Positions 1 through 10,820 of a stretch of DNA of 64,000 nucleotides are shown here, piece after piece (position 1 is the first letter of the stretch; the number at the start of each line of letters is the position of its first letter). The stretch is taken from assembly GCA_019671135.1 (NCBI GenBank), contig JAHRHY010000025.1:62001-126000 (forward strand), given 5' to 3'. The position numbers and the translations under genes were made by a program. This DNA comes from Linnemannia hyalina. Lineage: Eukaryota > Mortierellomycota > Mortierellomycetes > Mortierellales > Mortierellaceae. The notes below the pieces were generated by a model, which saw nothing but the letters and a program-made list of their open reading frames with translations, made no database searches and was not told where the DNA came from.

Positions 1-71
1 CTCGCCATCCTTCCCTCATGTCCATTGATCCCACGTTATTATTATTATTATTACTATAATTATCACTTTTA

Positions 72-127
<56 letters not shown>

Positions 128-827
128 GATTTAGTAAGTGTTCTCATTGTTCCTGGGTTTATGTTTCTGAGAACCATCGGCTAACCAGTTTGTTCTTATA
201 TTTTGCTTGATAGGCAATAAGCGACTCGGACCGTGGAAGTAAGGGTCGTGATAAATAGAGAAGCGAAGGAGGAAAGAGAGTCTTCCCATTCCTTCGATCA
301 GGAGAACTCTTTTTTTTTTTTTTTTTGGCGTGATGAATGTTGAATGTTTTCGAAAGGTGCAGTGAGTCGACAGATGGAAATCTTCGCAAGCAAACACGAG
401 GGAGAACACTATGGGCGCATGGGTTCCTTTTCATTCCTCCTCGGAGAAATATCGTTTGCCTCCCGGGCTGGGCTGGGTCCATTGCCTGTTCAGTGACCCA
501 TCCCCCCCCCTTTTCTTCTTGTTCTTCTCTCCTCTGTCGATCGTCCCCTCCATTCGTAGACTATAATAAAACAGCCCAGTCTTCGCCACGCCACCACAAT
601 TCACTCCATTTTGGTCAACGTGGTTCTTCGCCACTCTTTTTTCAGCTCTTCATAAATTCAAACGCAAACGCTTTGCTTCCTTCTCTCTTTTTTCATCCTT
701 CCCTCCTTTCATTGTTCACCATCTTAACCGTCCTCCTTTCATTTATCATCCGCATCTTATTATCACTCAAATACCCTATTTCAAAATCCTCTGTTTTCGT
801 CCTCCTCGCTCTCCTCTCGCCTGAAAG
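1..827. other. Intergenic, low complexity, promoter side of lipase
   Basis: No gene recognised. It begins with an interrupted ATT trinucleotide microsatellite, carries a T run near 310-326, and becomes strongly pyrimidine-rich on the + strand from about 490 to 820, directly before the lipase start. CT-rich tracts of this kind lie before several genes here and are probably promoter or 5' UTR sequence. Open frames in it are short and low in complexity. Confidence 0.6.
39..127. repeat. ATT trinucleotide microsatellite
   Basis: A run of ATT units interrupted once near 55-75 (actataattatcac), then about 18 near-perfect units. Non-coding in all frames. Confidence 0.9.
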
Positions 828-3579
828 ATGACTTGGTCCGTTGATTGCTCATCTCTTGAGCATCGGTCAACGGAAGGACGTCCACATTTTCATGTGCCTG
901 AAAAATTTCCTATCCGCGAATGCCACCTTCGAGAGTTCTGTGGTCCTACTTCCCACCATGCCCACGATACCAAAAGCGCCATCAGCAGTACTACCTCAGA
1001 CAACTCTTCCTCTTCAACGAAAGGTGACAAACCGCTCAAGGAGCCAATCAGGATCAAACCAATCGACTTTGCAACCTACCTCCACAGCGGCTTGAAGGAA
1101 TACATTCATAATTTACGGCACCCCTCGGCTCTCCCTGGCAAAGGACCTGTCAGCAAGGTCTATGCGCTCGGATTGTTCCCGGCTCTTGTTGGAATTCTTG
1201 TCTTTTGTCAGTGGGTCATATCCCTGGTGATCCTTTGGAGCTCTTATACGGCTGCGGGTAGGAAGGCCTTCCAGGTCTTTTTGAAGGAGCAGATCCTCCT
1301 GTTCGACCCTACAGGTAAGAGTGAAATATGCGAAAAGTGATGACAAGTAGAGGAAGGGGGATAACGGAGGAGTGATGGCAGATGCATGCATGTGCAGATG
1401 TGTCTATGAAAATCCGCCAATAGGACCAATATTCTTTCAAGCTCAACATTTTTTTTCCTTTCCTTCCATAACACAGACAAGGTCGATCCAAACGGAACAC
1501 GGGAAGCATTGAAGCAGCTCTCAGATCTCAAGCCCAAAGCTAAACCCGTCTTCAACTACTACATCACCCACCTGCTGCTCATCCTTTCAACACTCACATA
1601 TGAGCGAAACGACGAGTTGGTCAAACAGGCCGCGGAGATCCTAGAGGATATTGATAACGAGGAGCAGAGACAACAGGCGGCGGACTTGCTTCTGAACAGC
1701 GAGGAGACGATTGACAGAAAGGCGCAGCTTATGGGTTTGCGATTCGAGGGTGTCAGCGAACTCAAATCTTTGGGGGGTCCCTATGCTGGGCTATTCTACA
1801 ATGAGGAGTCGATTGTCCTGGTCTTCAAAGGCACCTCTGTCCTTGCCTTCAGTAAGCTTCTATCTTTATTTCATATTTGACATCCGTATTAACGATTTAC
1901 GACAGCAGCTGAATCATTGCACTAACCTTTGGCTGGAATTTTATTTTCGGTGCAAAGACGAGTACCTGATTGATGGTACCATCCAGCGCGTCAATGCCGA
2001 AGAGTACCTTTACGGCGAGGTACACAAAGGTTTCTACGAGTCACTTTTCCCCGATCCCTTGCCCCTTGACGAGACCAAACATGCCGGAGTGAATAGGACC
2101 AACCCGTTTCAGACAATCATGGAGACCATCTTTGCGACGGCCAAGAAACTACGAGAGAAACATGGCAAGCCTGTCAACCTGTGGATGACAGGACATTCGC
2201 TTGGTGAGCAACAAGGAGTGTGTTTTGTTTTCGTGAGGGTTGATATTGTTGACTAAAGTTTCATATGACAAACTGATTAACTTAACCCCCCCCTCCTCCT
2301 CCTTCCTTTTCTTTATGTGATAGGAGGAGCGCTTGCCGCGTTGACTATGGCCCGTTTGCAGCTGCCGTTGCGCTCAGACGACCCACTCTTTGAAGGATAC
2401 TCTCCCGACTCGGTCAAGGCCCTCTTGCATGACGAACATGGTGTCCCAAGAACGGTTCTTCAGGAAATGATCTCTCGCTTCAACTCTAGTCACTCTAGCG
2501 CCTCGTCAGCACCAATGTCACCCTCGTCGTCGTCATCTTCATCAACCATTGGCTCACACCGGTCCACGCTCAGGGGTCACTTTGGGTTCTTGAGTCACTT
2601 GAGTTTCCATGGCCACCACGATAAGAAGGACTTAGACGACTTAATCAACTTGCGGGACTGCTACAGCTTTGCGAGCCCCAAGCTCGGAGACACGGCGTTT
2701 GCAAAGGAGTTTGACCAGCACCACATTCAGTTCATGAAGAAGAGCACCTATAAACCCGTTTACTACCGAGTTATTACCGACAAGGATATCGTCCCCATGA
2801 TGCCACCGAGCTGCAGTACCGATCCCGATGATGTGAGGAAGCGTCTTTTCCCATGCGTCAACTGCCCCCAGCCCTCGTCGTCTGAGCCTCACTCTCACCA
2901 TTCGCCCGTATCATCCTTGTTATCGAGCAAGACGCCGTCCTACGGAGCCACCGAATTCAGATACCAAGTCGATGATGAAGATACTTCATTTTTGCTCGAG
3001 AAACCCATGAACTCGCTCCTGGACTACAGAAATGTCGGACAGATGATTCGCCTTTTCAACTCGCCCATCCGACCGTTGACCAAGCCATCAGACAGTCAGA
3101 CAGATCTGTGCGGAGGACTTCAGCGTACAGACCAAGAGCTCTCAGAGTTGCTTCGCAGTATCCAAGAAACCCTCATGACCCAGAAGGCCGTGGAGGCCAA
3201 CGACCCGTCATCCCCAGACACTCTCAAAGCCACATCAAGCTGGTTTGCTCGCAAGGACAAGAACAGCAAGGAGACCGCATTCTGTGCACAGGAAGTCGAG
3301 AAGAAAATGCTGTTGGCCAAGGTCAAGTACGACCTGGACGAGGAAAGTCGTTTGCGAATGCCGTGCACCGGGGAGCGGATTATGTTGACGTTCCCCTTTG
3401 TGATCTCTCATTCCCCGGCGACGTATCAACGCAACCTGGTCATGGCCCGGTTCTACTTTGACAGCTTCCCTGGTGTAGAGTTGGAGCAGAAGCTGAGCAT
3501 GCTTGGTGGTAAGGGTGTTGGCGTCAGCGCTGGTTCGGCAAGGGACTCGGCTGTTGTTGACATGGTCGTAGTGGTGTAG
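828..3579 (+). CDS. Membrane-anchored class 3 (fungal-type) lipase
   Basis: Four exons, 828-1314, 1477-1851, 1958-2203 and 2324-3579, joined by GT..AG introns of 162, 106 and 120 nt; they close in frame as 787 residues. After a Ser-rich N terminus there is a long hydrophobic segment (residues about 111-140, VYALGLFPALVG onward), predicting a membrane anchor. The alpha/beta-hydrolase core follows: VFKGTS (oxyanion region), an EYLIDG segment, and the nucleophile elbow GHSLGGALA with Ser about 368. A later DKDIVPMMPP supplies the likely catalytic Asp, as in the Lipase_3 family. These enzymes hydrolyse acylglycerols; the membrane segment suggests action at the ER or a lipid-droplet surface (inference). 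The third intron splits the Gly codon inside GHSLGG. Ser-rich insertions break up the C-terminal half. The ATG follows a CT-rich leader. Confidence 0.85.
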
Positions 3580-3776
3580 CGATATAATGGCCATGGAAAA
3601 ATAATGAATTTCTATCCGGACACTTAATATTCGCTAGTACACAGCAACAATACGTTTCTCTATTTGAGTGTCATGCGAATGGGTTGTTCATGCTGTTTTT
3701 CAAGTGCCCAATACTATTTTCTACGCTCACCAAAACCAGACTCCCTCTCCATTCATAAAATGCGAGCTATTGTTTT

Positions 3777-5339
3777 TTAAACACGCTTGAGGCTATCCTC
3801 CTCACGGATCTTGCGCAGCCTCTCCTCCCTGTTGTTTTCCTCAGCAGTCTTCTCGGTCTTGGTCTTCTCCACCTCAACCTTCTCGACGACAGACTTCTTG
3901 ATCTCTGCGACCTTCTCCTTGACATCCTCGACGGTCTCCTTGGCGACCGAGACGGACTCTTCAAGCTTTTCCTGAACGCTGGTCTTCTCAAAAGCCTCCT
4001 TGACTTCCTGAGCACTGTGCTTGATCTCCTCAACAGCTTTGGTCAATTTGGACTCTTGGCTGACGGCAGAGCTGGTGGCGCTGCTGATGGTGCTGCTGGC
4101 AGTGTTGGTAAGGTCGCGGATTTGGTTTTGAACGTCCTTGGGGATGTACTTTGAAAAGTCAGAGTTGTTGGCCTGGGCAATTAGGCGATTGGAAGAGGCG
4201 GGGAAGAAGTATCCGAAAGCCATAGCAGAGAATGCAACAGGAGTCAAGAAGCGGAGCATAATGTTGCCTAACGGTGACGATACGACGTAGATTTGATGGT
4301 CAGCCCGATAACCAAAATTTCATGACGCTGTAAAAAAATGTGTGTGAAGAATGGACTCTAGACTTACGGCGACTAGCAAAGATGGATCCGGCGAAACCTG
4401 CAACAACAACGTAGAGAGCAGCGGGCATGACGTCCTCCTCCTTGACAAGAACCGACTTGATAGTGCCTACTCTCGCGTATTGAAATGTATACAATGGTTG
4501 GTGAGCGAGTCTTTTTCAGTATTTAGCTATTCCGTCCAGTCAAGCATCTTGACATGGCATCCCAGGTCGTGTGGATATAATATGTACCTTCAGCCTCTTT
4601 CTCGAGATCGACAACCTTGTTGGTGACCATCTTGAGGTGGTACTTCATGCCCAAAATTTGACGATCGGTCTCCTTGCGGGCAACACGAAGGGCCTCATCC
4701 AAGCGTGTGGGTTCCTCCTTGATCATCATCTCGGGCTCGGGCTCGTCATAGATAGGGAGCTACAATGGACATAAACAATGTAATATTCGAATAAGTATCA
4801 ATTCACAGGCACAGACCAAGATTTTTTCAAAGTTTAGATTGGCGATTCCTTGCGGATCGTGCATACCTTCTGCTTGCGCTCCTTTCCCTCGGCAAGAGCG
4901 ACTGCGCCGCTTGTGCTGACCAAAAGACCAACGCTAGCGCCGATGGCGACCAAAGACTTTGTCTAAAGACGGGTGTTGACCAAGTGTGAAGGTTGATGAA
5001 TACCGGCGTTGTTGCACTTCCTGGTACCTGCATTTTTACTGATGTAGCTGTCGGGATGGGAGATAAAGCAGTTGGTCCATTTTTATGCGCCCTTGCTATT
5101 TTTCCTCGGGCGTGCCAGTTTTCCTGTAGTTGCTGTGTATGCCTCTTGCCGAGATCTTGCAGCTGCAGGGTAGATTCAACCATTCTTCAGGAACTACGAC
5201 GAATCCTCCGACTTTCGTGTATGGTGTGTGGGAGTACGATGCACCCGAGGTAGGCCATTCCATTCCTGTTGTTATCTTCTGGTGGTCCTGTCTGGTGGAT
5301 CGGTGCGGGTACCTTCAAGGATTGCGAGACACGGAACAT
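3777..5339 (-). CDS. MICOS complex subunit MIC26/MIC27 (ApoO-like)
   Basis: Five exons on the minus strand, 5313-5339, 4867-4962, 4588-4759, 4368-4466 and 3777-4267, give 294 residues with all phases closing. The first exon is only 27 nt (nine codons, MFRVSQSLK) and with exon 2 forms a basic, hydrophobic mitochondrial leader. The ApoO domain follows: LPIYDEPEPE, a helical stretch, then two hydrophobic segments (AALYVVVAGFAGSIFASRR and FLTPVAFSAMAFGYFFP). The C terminus, from about residue 165, is a Lys/Glu-rich coiled coil. The family sits in the mitochondrial inner membrane and shapes crista junctions within MICOS. MIC26 and MIC27 cannot be told apart by eye. It is head-to-head with the OMA1-like gene, 449 nt apart. 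Confidence 0.87.
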
Positions 5340-5788
5340 GGTATATGGATGGATGGAGGGATGGAAGGATGGAAGGAGAGGTGTGTGGGTCAATACCGCG
5401 AGTTGTCGTTTCGGATCCAATCAACGGAATTCAGACGGGAACAGGGCCGTTGGAATGGCGTAGCTTATGCTCTACTCCATCCTCCGGTCAGGTGTCAACT
5501 CCTCATGGACATACATAATGTGGCTGCCACCTGAATGCTCAACAGCCAACAATGTTGTGCCCACCCTCCTTTTTTCCACGACGACCATTGCCATCTCTTT
5601 CTGTCTCTCTCTTTCTACACATCTCTCACGCCCACACCCACACCCACTTTCACACCCGCGGTACTCGCTTTCTTCACCAAAGGGATCAGATCCATTCCCT
5701 TTCCCTTTCTTTCTTCCTCCATCCCTGACGCTCTTGCTCAACAAGGACTTCTTGGGAGATTCTCGTGGACTGGAGAAAAATAACCAGG
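5340..5788. promoter_or_regulatory. Shared divergent promoter region, MIC26/27 and OMA1
   Basis: This 449-nt interval separates the start codons of two divergent genes for mitochondrial inner-membrane proteins. It contains GGATGGATGGAGGGATGGAAGG-type purine repeats near 5347-5375 and a CT/CA-rich tract at about 5570-5760 before the OMA1 start. I see no clear TATA box. Co-regulation is inference from the layout. Confidence 0.55.
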
Positions 5789-7839
5789 ATGCTCTCGGCC
5801 ACTTTCAGGAACAAGGTCGCCAGATCTTCTTTAGTTCACTCTCAGCCCGTTAAGACAGCCGCTACTTCCTCCCTCTTCGCCCACCTAGCAGAGCCAGCAC
5901 AACTCGCAACCTCAGGCTATGGGCGTACCATTGGTCAACAGAGGCAATTGATGATCAGCTCTCGCAGGATCTTGAACCGATACCTCGTCTCCAGCAGGTC
6001 TGCAGGATCCACCGCCACAACCGCCAACACCCTTCTCGCGCCCCAGATTATACCCAAACCAGGGTCCTCAGTAGTAACCCTACATTCTAGATGTTTCTCA
6101 ATTGACACTGCCCGTCCACGAGGAGGGGGACTTACCTTTCTGGGACGACCACAGCTCCCCCACCTGCAACAACACGTTTCCCGGTTTCACGCCTCCAGGA
6201 CGAACCAGGTGCCTCTCCCGATCCTGCCGGCGGCTATTTTTACGCTCAAAACACCAGTGACAGCACTGGTCCTGCGGATGATCTCTCGTGTGTCATTAAC
6301 GCTCTTGCCTCTCTCGGCCAAACAGTCGCCCAAGGTCATCCTAACCCTCGTCCTGATCCCTCCCGTCTGCTTTGGACTGGTGATCTTTGCTGGGCTGGAG
6401 GCGGCACCCAACACGGGGCGGTGGCGGTTCCTGTTCACGAACGAGGAGGAAGAGTTGGAGATGTTGCAGGATGAGATCCCACAGTTCCTCAGCTCGATTG
6501 CGACAATTCAGGACGAGAACGATCCCAGGGTCCATTTGGTCAAGCACATTTTACAAAACCTATTGAGCTCCTCAGTCGAGCAGGATGGATCCACGCTGAG
6601 GACAGGCATTGTGGAGAGATTGGAGAAGAGACATGCAGAGGCACAGGAGAGACTGAAGGTTGTACAACAACAGCAACAGCAACAGCAACAGGGGACATTG
6701 CCGGGAGATTCTCAGGATTCGACAACGACAACACCAGTCGCCAAGGCCATTGTTTCGACGCAGTCGCCCTTTATCCCCACCACAGGCACCATTCTCCCTC
6801 CTTCACCACAAGTGTTGCAGGCAGAAGAAGAGGATCCAGAACTTAAGGAAATGACCTTTGACGAGCGACCTTTCCAGATCTTTGTTGCCGAAGACGATGC
6901 CATCAACGCATTCTCATTAGGGCCTCCCCGACTGATTTTTATCAACTCTGGACTTATGGACTGGCTGGAGAACGATGAAGATCTTATTGCGGCCGTTGTG
7001 GCGCATGAGTTGGCGCATGTGATCCAGAGACATACTATGGAGACTCATGGTCGTGAGACGGTCATGTTGTTCCTAGCCGGTACGATTTTTTACCACTTAC
7101 TGATCCCCTTCGGACTTGTGCCATGTTGTACGACACCGTTATCTCATTGACAGAATTGCGCTAAACATTTCGTTATCATGTCTTGTATTTTACCCGTTTA
7201 GATTTGGTGCGGAGTGCGCTGTGGACTGTGTCGATCCCGCTGGGACCATGGTTCAACTCTTGGGTGGACGAGATGACCAACAATCTTTTGCACTTTACCG
7301 CGTCAGGACCACTTCATCAGACGATTGAGGTCGAGGCCGATACGGTGTCGTTGACACTTATGGCCCTGGCGGGATACGATCCCATGCACGCGGTCAGGCT
7401 GTGGGAGCAATGGGCAGACAAGGATCAGAGGGAGATGGCCGAGGAAGACTCCGTGGAGGTACACAAATGGACCGACTGGATGTACGACCACCCACCTTCG
7501 GCAGAGCGTGCAAGATACCTTAAAGAAGCTGTGATGCCTGCCAGAGATATGTGGGAAAAGGTGTTGAAGCGCAAGAAGGCGCCGATGAGGAGATTCATGT
7601 CGCTGGACAATCGGCTCAAGACCCATGTGGACGAAGATGGGGACTTGACGGAAGGAACAGTGCAGGATGTCATGGAGACCATGGATGAACTGTTGAAGAA
7701 GCAGGAGGAAGAAGAGGAGGAGGAGCGGAGACAGAAAGGGTTCAGGGGGACAGTTCGGCGGTGGGCTAGTTGGCGGCCGTGGGGTCACTCCGATGTGGAC
7801 GTGAATGTGGGATCGAATGAACCTGCAAAGGCGGCATAG
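5789..7839 (+). CDS. OMA1: OMA1-type mitochondrial M48 metalloprotease
   Basis: Two exons, 5789-7079 and 7202-7839 (122-nt intron), give 642 residues. The start is the ATG of MLSATFRNKVARSSLV, a basic amphipathic mitochondrial leader; the frame also runs upstream without an ATG. Hydrophobic segments near residues 150-200 are followed by the PNTGRWRF motif typical of OMA1. The zinc site HELAH lies at about 406-410 and the third ligand Glu at about 475 in EVEADTVSL, after the intron. OMA1 is the stress-activated inner-membrane protease that cleaves the dynamin-like OPA1/Mgm1 class and turns over damaged membrane proteins. The protein is longer than yeast Oma1, through a long leader, a polyGln linker near 6664-6690 and an acidic C-terminal helix with a KKQEEEEEEERRQK-like stretch. 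Confidence 0.9.
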
Positions 7840-8450
7840 AGTAGGAATTTTAATGACATTTTAAATTATTTCTCAAATCAGGAATGCACGATTTCATGCA
7901 TAGATGGGCCTTGGTGCGCAAGGTCAGCGGTGATGGGTGTTGGAGTGTGGGCAAGCAGAGAAATGACCATAGGCTAACTTTTTTCTCCTGCTGCCTTCTT
8001 ACTTGAACAACCGTGGCGATCGCAAATCTCAACACTGGCGGTTTAATTTTTGACTTTCTTTCATTCTCTTCTCTTTAGCCTCTCCATCCCTCCTTGTACA
8101 GTCGAGGCCGCCTGAGAAAACCAGGCTTATGCCAGCAGATTATGTGGAGGTAAAAGGCAGGAAGATCCTCTATCATGGCATATCGATAAAACGTGAACCA
8201 CTCAGGACATGTGCGCCCAAAAAGTACCACAAAGATTACCTCATGGAACATGGTTTGTTGATGAACATTAACAAAGTACATAAAAATGAAAGCACTAGTT
8301 GTGTTTGTTTGTTTGCCCAAAGAGTGGGGGCCGGAATTGCGGGCAGTTTTTAATGAATAGAAAATGAAAGTTGACGACCAGCCTCCATTATGTCAACTGG
8401 TTTATGAGCTATGGATATCTTGAAAGTTGAAAAGAAAGCAGGAAAGAAAA
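7840..8450. other. Intergenic between convergent OMA1 and nucleoside transporter
   Basis: 3' flanks of two convergent genes. I see no coding signal beyond short open frames, no repeat and no RNA gene. Confidence 0.5.
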
Positions 8451-10684
8451 TTACAGTACGATACCAGCAATGCAGGCCGACATGATGGTCGACATGGCAC
8501 CGGCAATGATGGCCGAGACGGCAACACGGGCAATGTCACCAGCACGGGAGGGGGCCATCTTGCCCAAGAGCGAGATCTGGGAACCCAAGGAGGAAGGGTT
8601 GGCAAAGGAGCAGCAGGCAAAGGTGGCCAACATCTTTCCGCGCTCGGTGGCATCGGTGAAGAATCCAGCGCTCTGGGCCTGAGCGAAACCGACAAACTCG
8701 TTGATGATGTACTTGACACCCATCATCTTGGAGGCGGCATAGACATCCTGCGAGGGCATGCCCAAGATCCAGGCAACGGGGTAGAAGCAGTATCCGATGA
8801 GGCGCTCGATGGTGATACCAGTGACACCCAGGAAGACAAAGAGCCAGTTGAGGACATAGTTGGCGCAGGCCAGGAGAGAGATGAAACCGACCAGGACAGC
8901 AGAGATGACAATGCAGAGCTGCATACCGAGAATAGAGCCGTTGGCGAGGGCGTGGACAAAGGAATCCTCGGCCTCGGGACGCTCAAGGGTGACGTTCTTG
9001 CCGCGGGTAAGAGGGACCTCCTCCTCGGGGTAGCGCATCTTGGAGGTGACAATGGCACAGGGGACGGACATGACGCAGCAGGTGATCAAGTGGGTGGGCG
9101 AGGCACCGAAACCAATGAGACCCAGATAGACCGATCCCGAGATGGTGGCGAATCCAGAGGCGAGGACCTGGTGAATCTCGGCGTTGGTGGCGTGCTCGAG
9201 GTAAGGACCAACCAACATGGCAGACTCGGTCATTCCAACGAAGGGAGCAGCGCAGGCAGCAATGACCTCGACACCAGAGATTTCGAAAAAGTAGACGATG
9301 ACTCTGCCCATGGCACCAATGGCGGCCTGGATGATGTTGTAGTAGTAGAGGACCTGGATGACGGCTCCGAAGAAGATGATGGCGGGCAAGACACCGAACA
9401 AGAAGGAGCCTCCATATGCCTTCATCATGTCGTCTCCGATGATGAATCCGATACCGGCAGAGGAAAAGCCCAAGAAGGTGGCCATAAAACCTCCGATGTA
9501 GGAGAAGATGGTGCGGCCAAAATCGGTGCGGATGACAAAGAGACCCAAAATGTACTGGAGACCAATGCCGACGGCTACCGTGGGCCAGTGGATGGCGCTG
9601 CGGTTGCGGGAGGTGACATAAAAACAGAGGACAAAGAGGGTCAATCCGCAGAGGGAGATGACACGCTGGACACGGGTGCCATTGGCATCATCCTCGGGGA
9701 TGACAGCGGTCAAGATCATGGCGACGGGGAAGATGCCGTATCCGATAACCTGGCGAATGCGGAGGGGGAGCTTGCCAACAGCGCCGGCGACGGCGTTCCA
9801 GGTAGCCTTGGCGGGGCGGGCGAAGGTGCCCTCGGGGGAGTAGGCCGAAATCAAGTAAAGAGTGGTGAATCCATAGGCGACGGCCAAAACCGAGATGGGG
9901 CCAGCCTTGTTCAACACAATTGAGACAACCAAGAATGCTATCAGAGCAGGGAGGAGAGGATGCATGGTCAGATGTGGACAGTATGTATGGGAGGATTACT
10001 GGGGAGGGGAGTTCCAAGCGACGTTAATTTCGGGTAGGTTTGTTTGCTCACACCACCGCACATGGACAACAACAGATACGTTGGCGGTAACTCAGCCAGG
10101 GACACACCTTCGTCCCGACAAGAATAAACGAACGTCAATACTGTTATCGCAGAGATGTTCAATAATATGAACAAGTACAGCAAACGAGTAAAGACTGATA
10201 GAATGAAATGCCATCATCGCCATGCAATCCACCTCTCCTATCCCCCTTCCTCCTTCTCTTCGTCTCTTTAGCGCCTGTCAATGTGCTTGGTTGCAGCTAT
10301 TGCATATTTCACAATGCACCCGCTTGAAAGTGTGGGCGCATATGTCGCATGAAAAACCCTCTATCCTTGTCCTCCCTCCTCCCCTTTCTCCAAAAAATAA
10401 AATAAAAAATAAAATAAAAATAAGAACATACCGGTGAAGCAGACCCAGAGGAAAGCATGTACCAACATCTTGAAGAGCTTCCTGCGGAGTCCAAGCACCT
10501 TCTCGTCCTTTGTCTCCTCGCGTGCATCATATCCACCATGATCAGCAGCCTTCTCGTCGACAAACTCCTCATTCGATCCCTTGCGGTGGAAGAGGGTCTG
10601 GTCTTTCTCGTCCTGGGTGGTGTAGGAGTCGATGTGTTCGACGTGAGCGGGAGCATCCTTGAGCTCTGGCTGTTCGGATGACAT
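8451..10684 (-). CDS. Concentrative nucleoside transporter (CNT/NupC family), paralogue 1
   Basis: Two exons, 10432-10684 and 8451-9937 (494-nt intron), give 579 residues. The N terminus (about 70 residues, MSSEQPELKD) is hydrophilic and probably cytosolic. The rest is membrane-embedded with CNT signatures: GVLPAIIFFGAVIQVLYYY, the AACAAPFVGMTESAMLVGPY nucleoside-binding segment, and GFATISGSVYLG. CNTs are proton- or sodium-coupled importers of nucleosides at the plasma membrane, so this is a purine/pyrimidine salvage uptake gene. A TATATAAA box lies about 130 nt before the ATG, and the leader holds a 20-nt homopolymer. A paralogue lies at 41.4-43.4 kb on the same strand, with its intron elsewhere, which argues against a recent duplication. 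Confidence 0.92.
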
Positions 10685-10704
10685 GTTGTGTGTGTGAAAA
10701 AGAA

Positions 10705-10724
10705 GGGGGGGGGGGGGGGGGGGG
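10705..10724 (-). repeat. C20 homopolymer (G20 on + strand) in transporter leader
   Basis: Twenty consecutive G on the + strand, read as C20 in the minus-strand leader, 21-40 nt upstream of the ATG at 10684 and between that ATG and the TATA box. The exact length may be affected by sequencing error. Confidence 0.8.
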
Positions 10725-10812
10725 AGAGTGAAGGTAAAGGGAAAAGGGTATGGAAGGATTTGAACGTTGAAATCAAGCCAAAGAGGAAAAAAGTTGCGGA
10801 CACTGTGTCCTT

Positions 10813-10820
10813 TTTATATA
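10813..10820 (-). promoter_or_regulatory. TATA box of CNT paralogue 1
   Basis: Minus-strand TATATAAA, about 130 nt before the start codon, a plausible distance for a short leader. Confidence 0.55.

Noticed and set aside
5765..5788. Upstream extension of the OMA1 frame
   Set aside because: The frame opens with GTG, not ATG. The first ATG at 5789 gives a good mitochondrial leader.
8427..9923. 498-codon open frame on the + strand
   Set aside because: It is antisense to the nucleoside transporter. Its Gly/Asp-rich composition is the mirror of a C/G-ending codon bias, and it has no family features.
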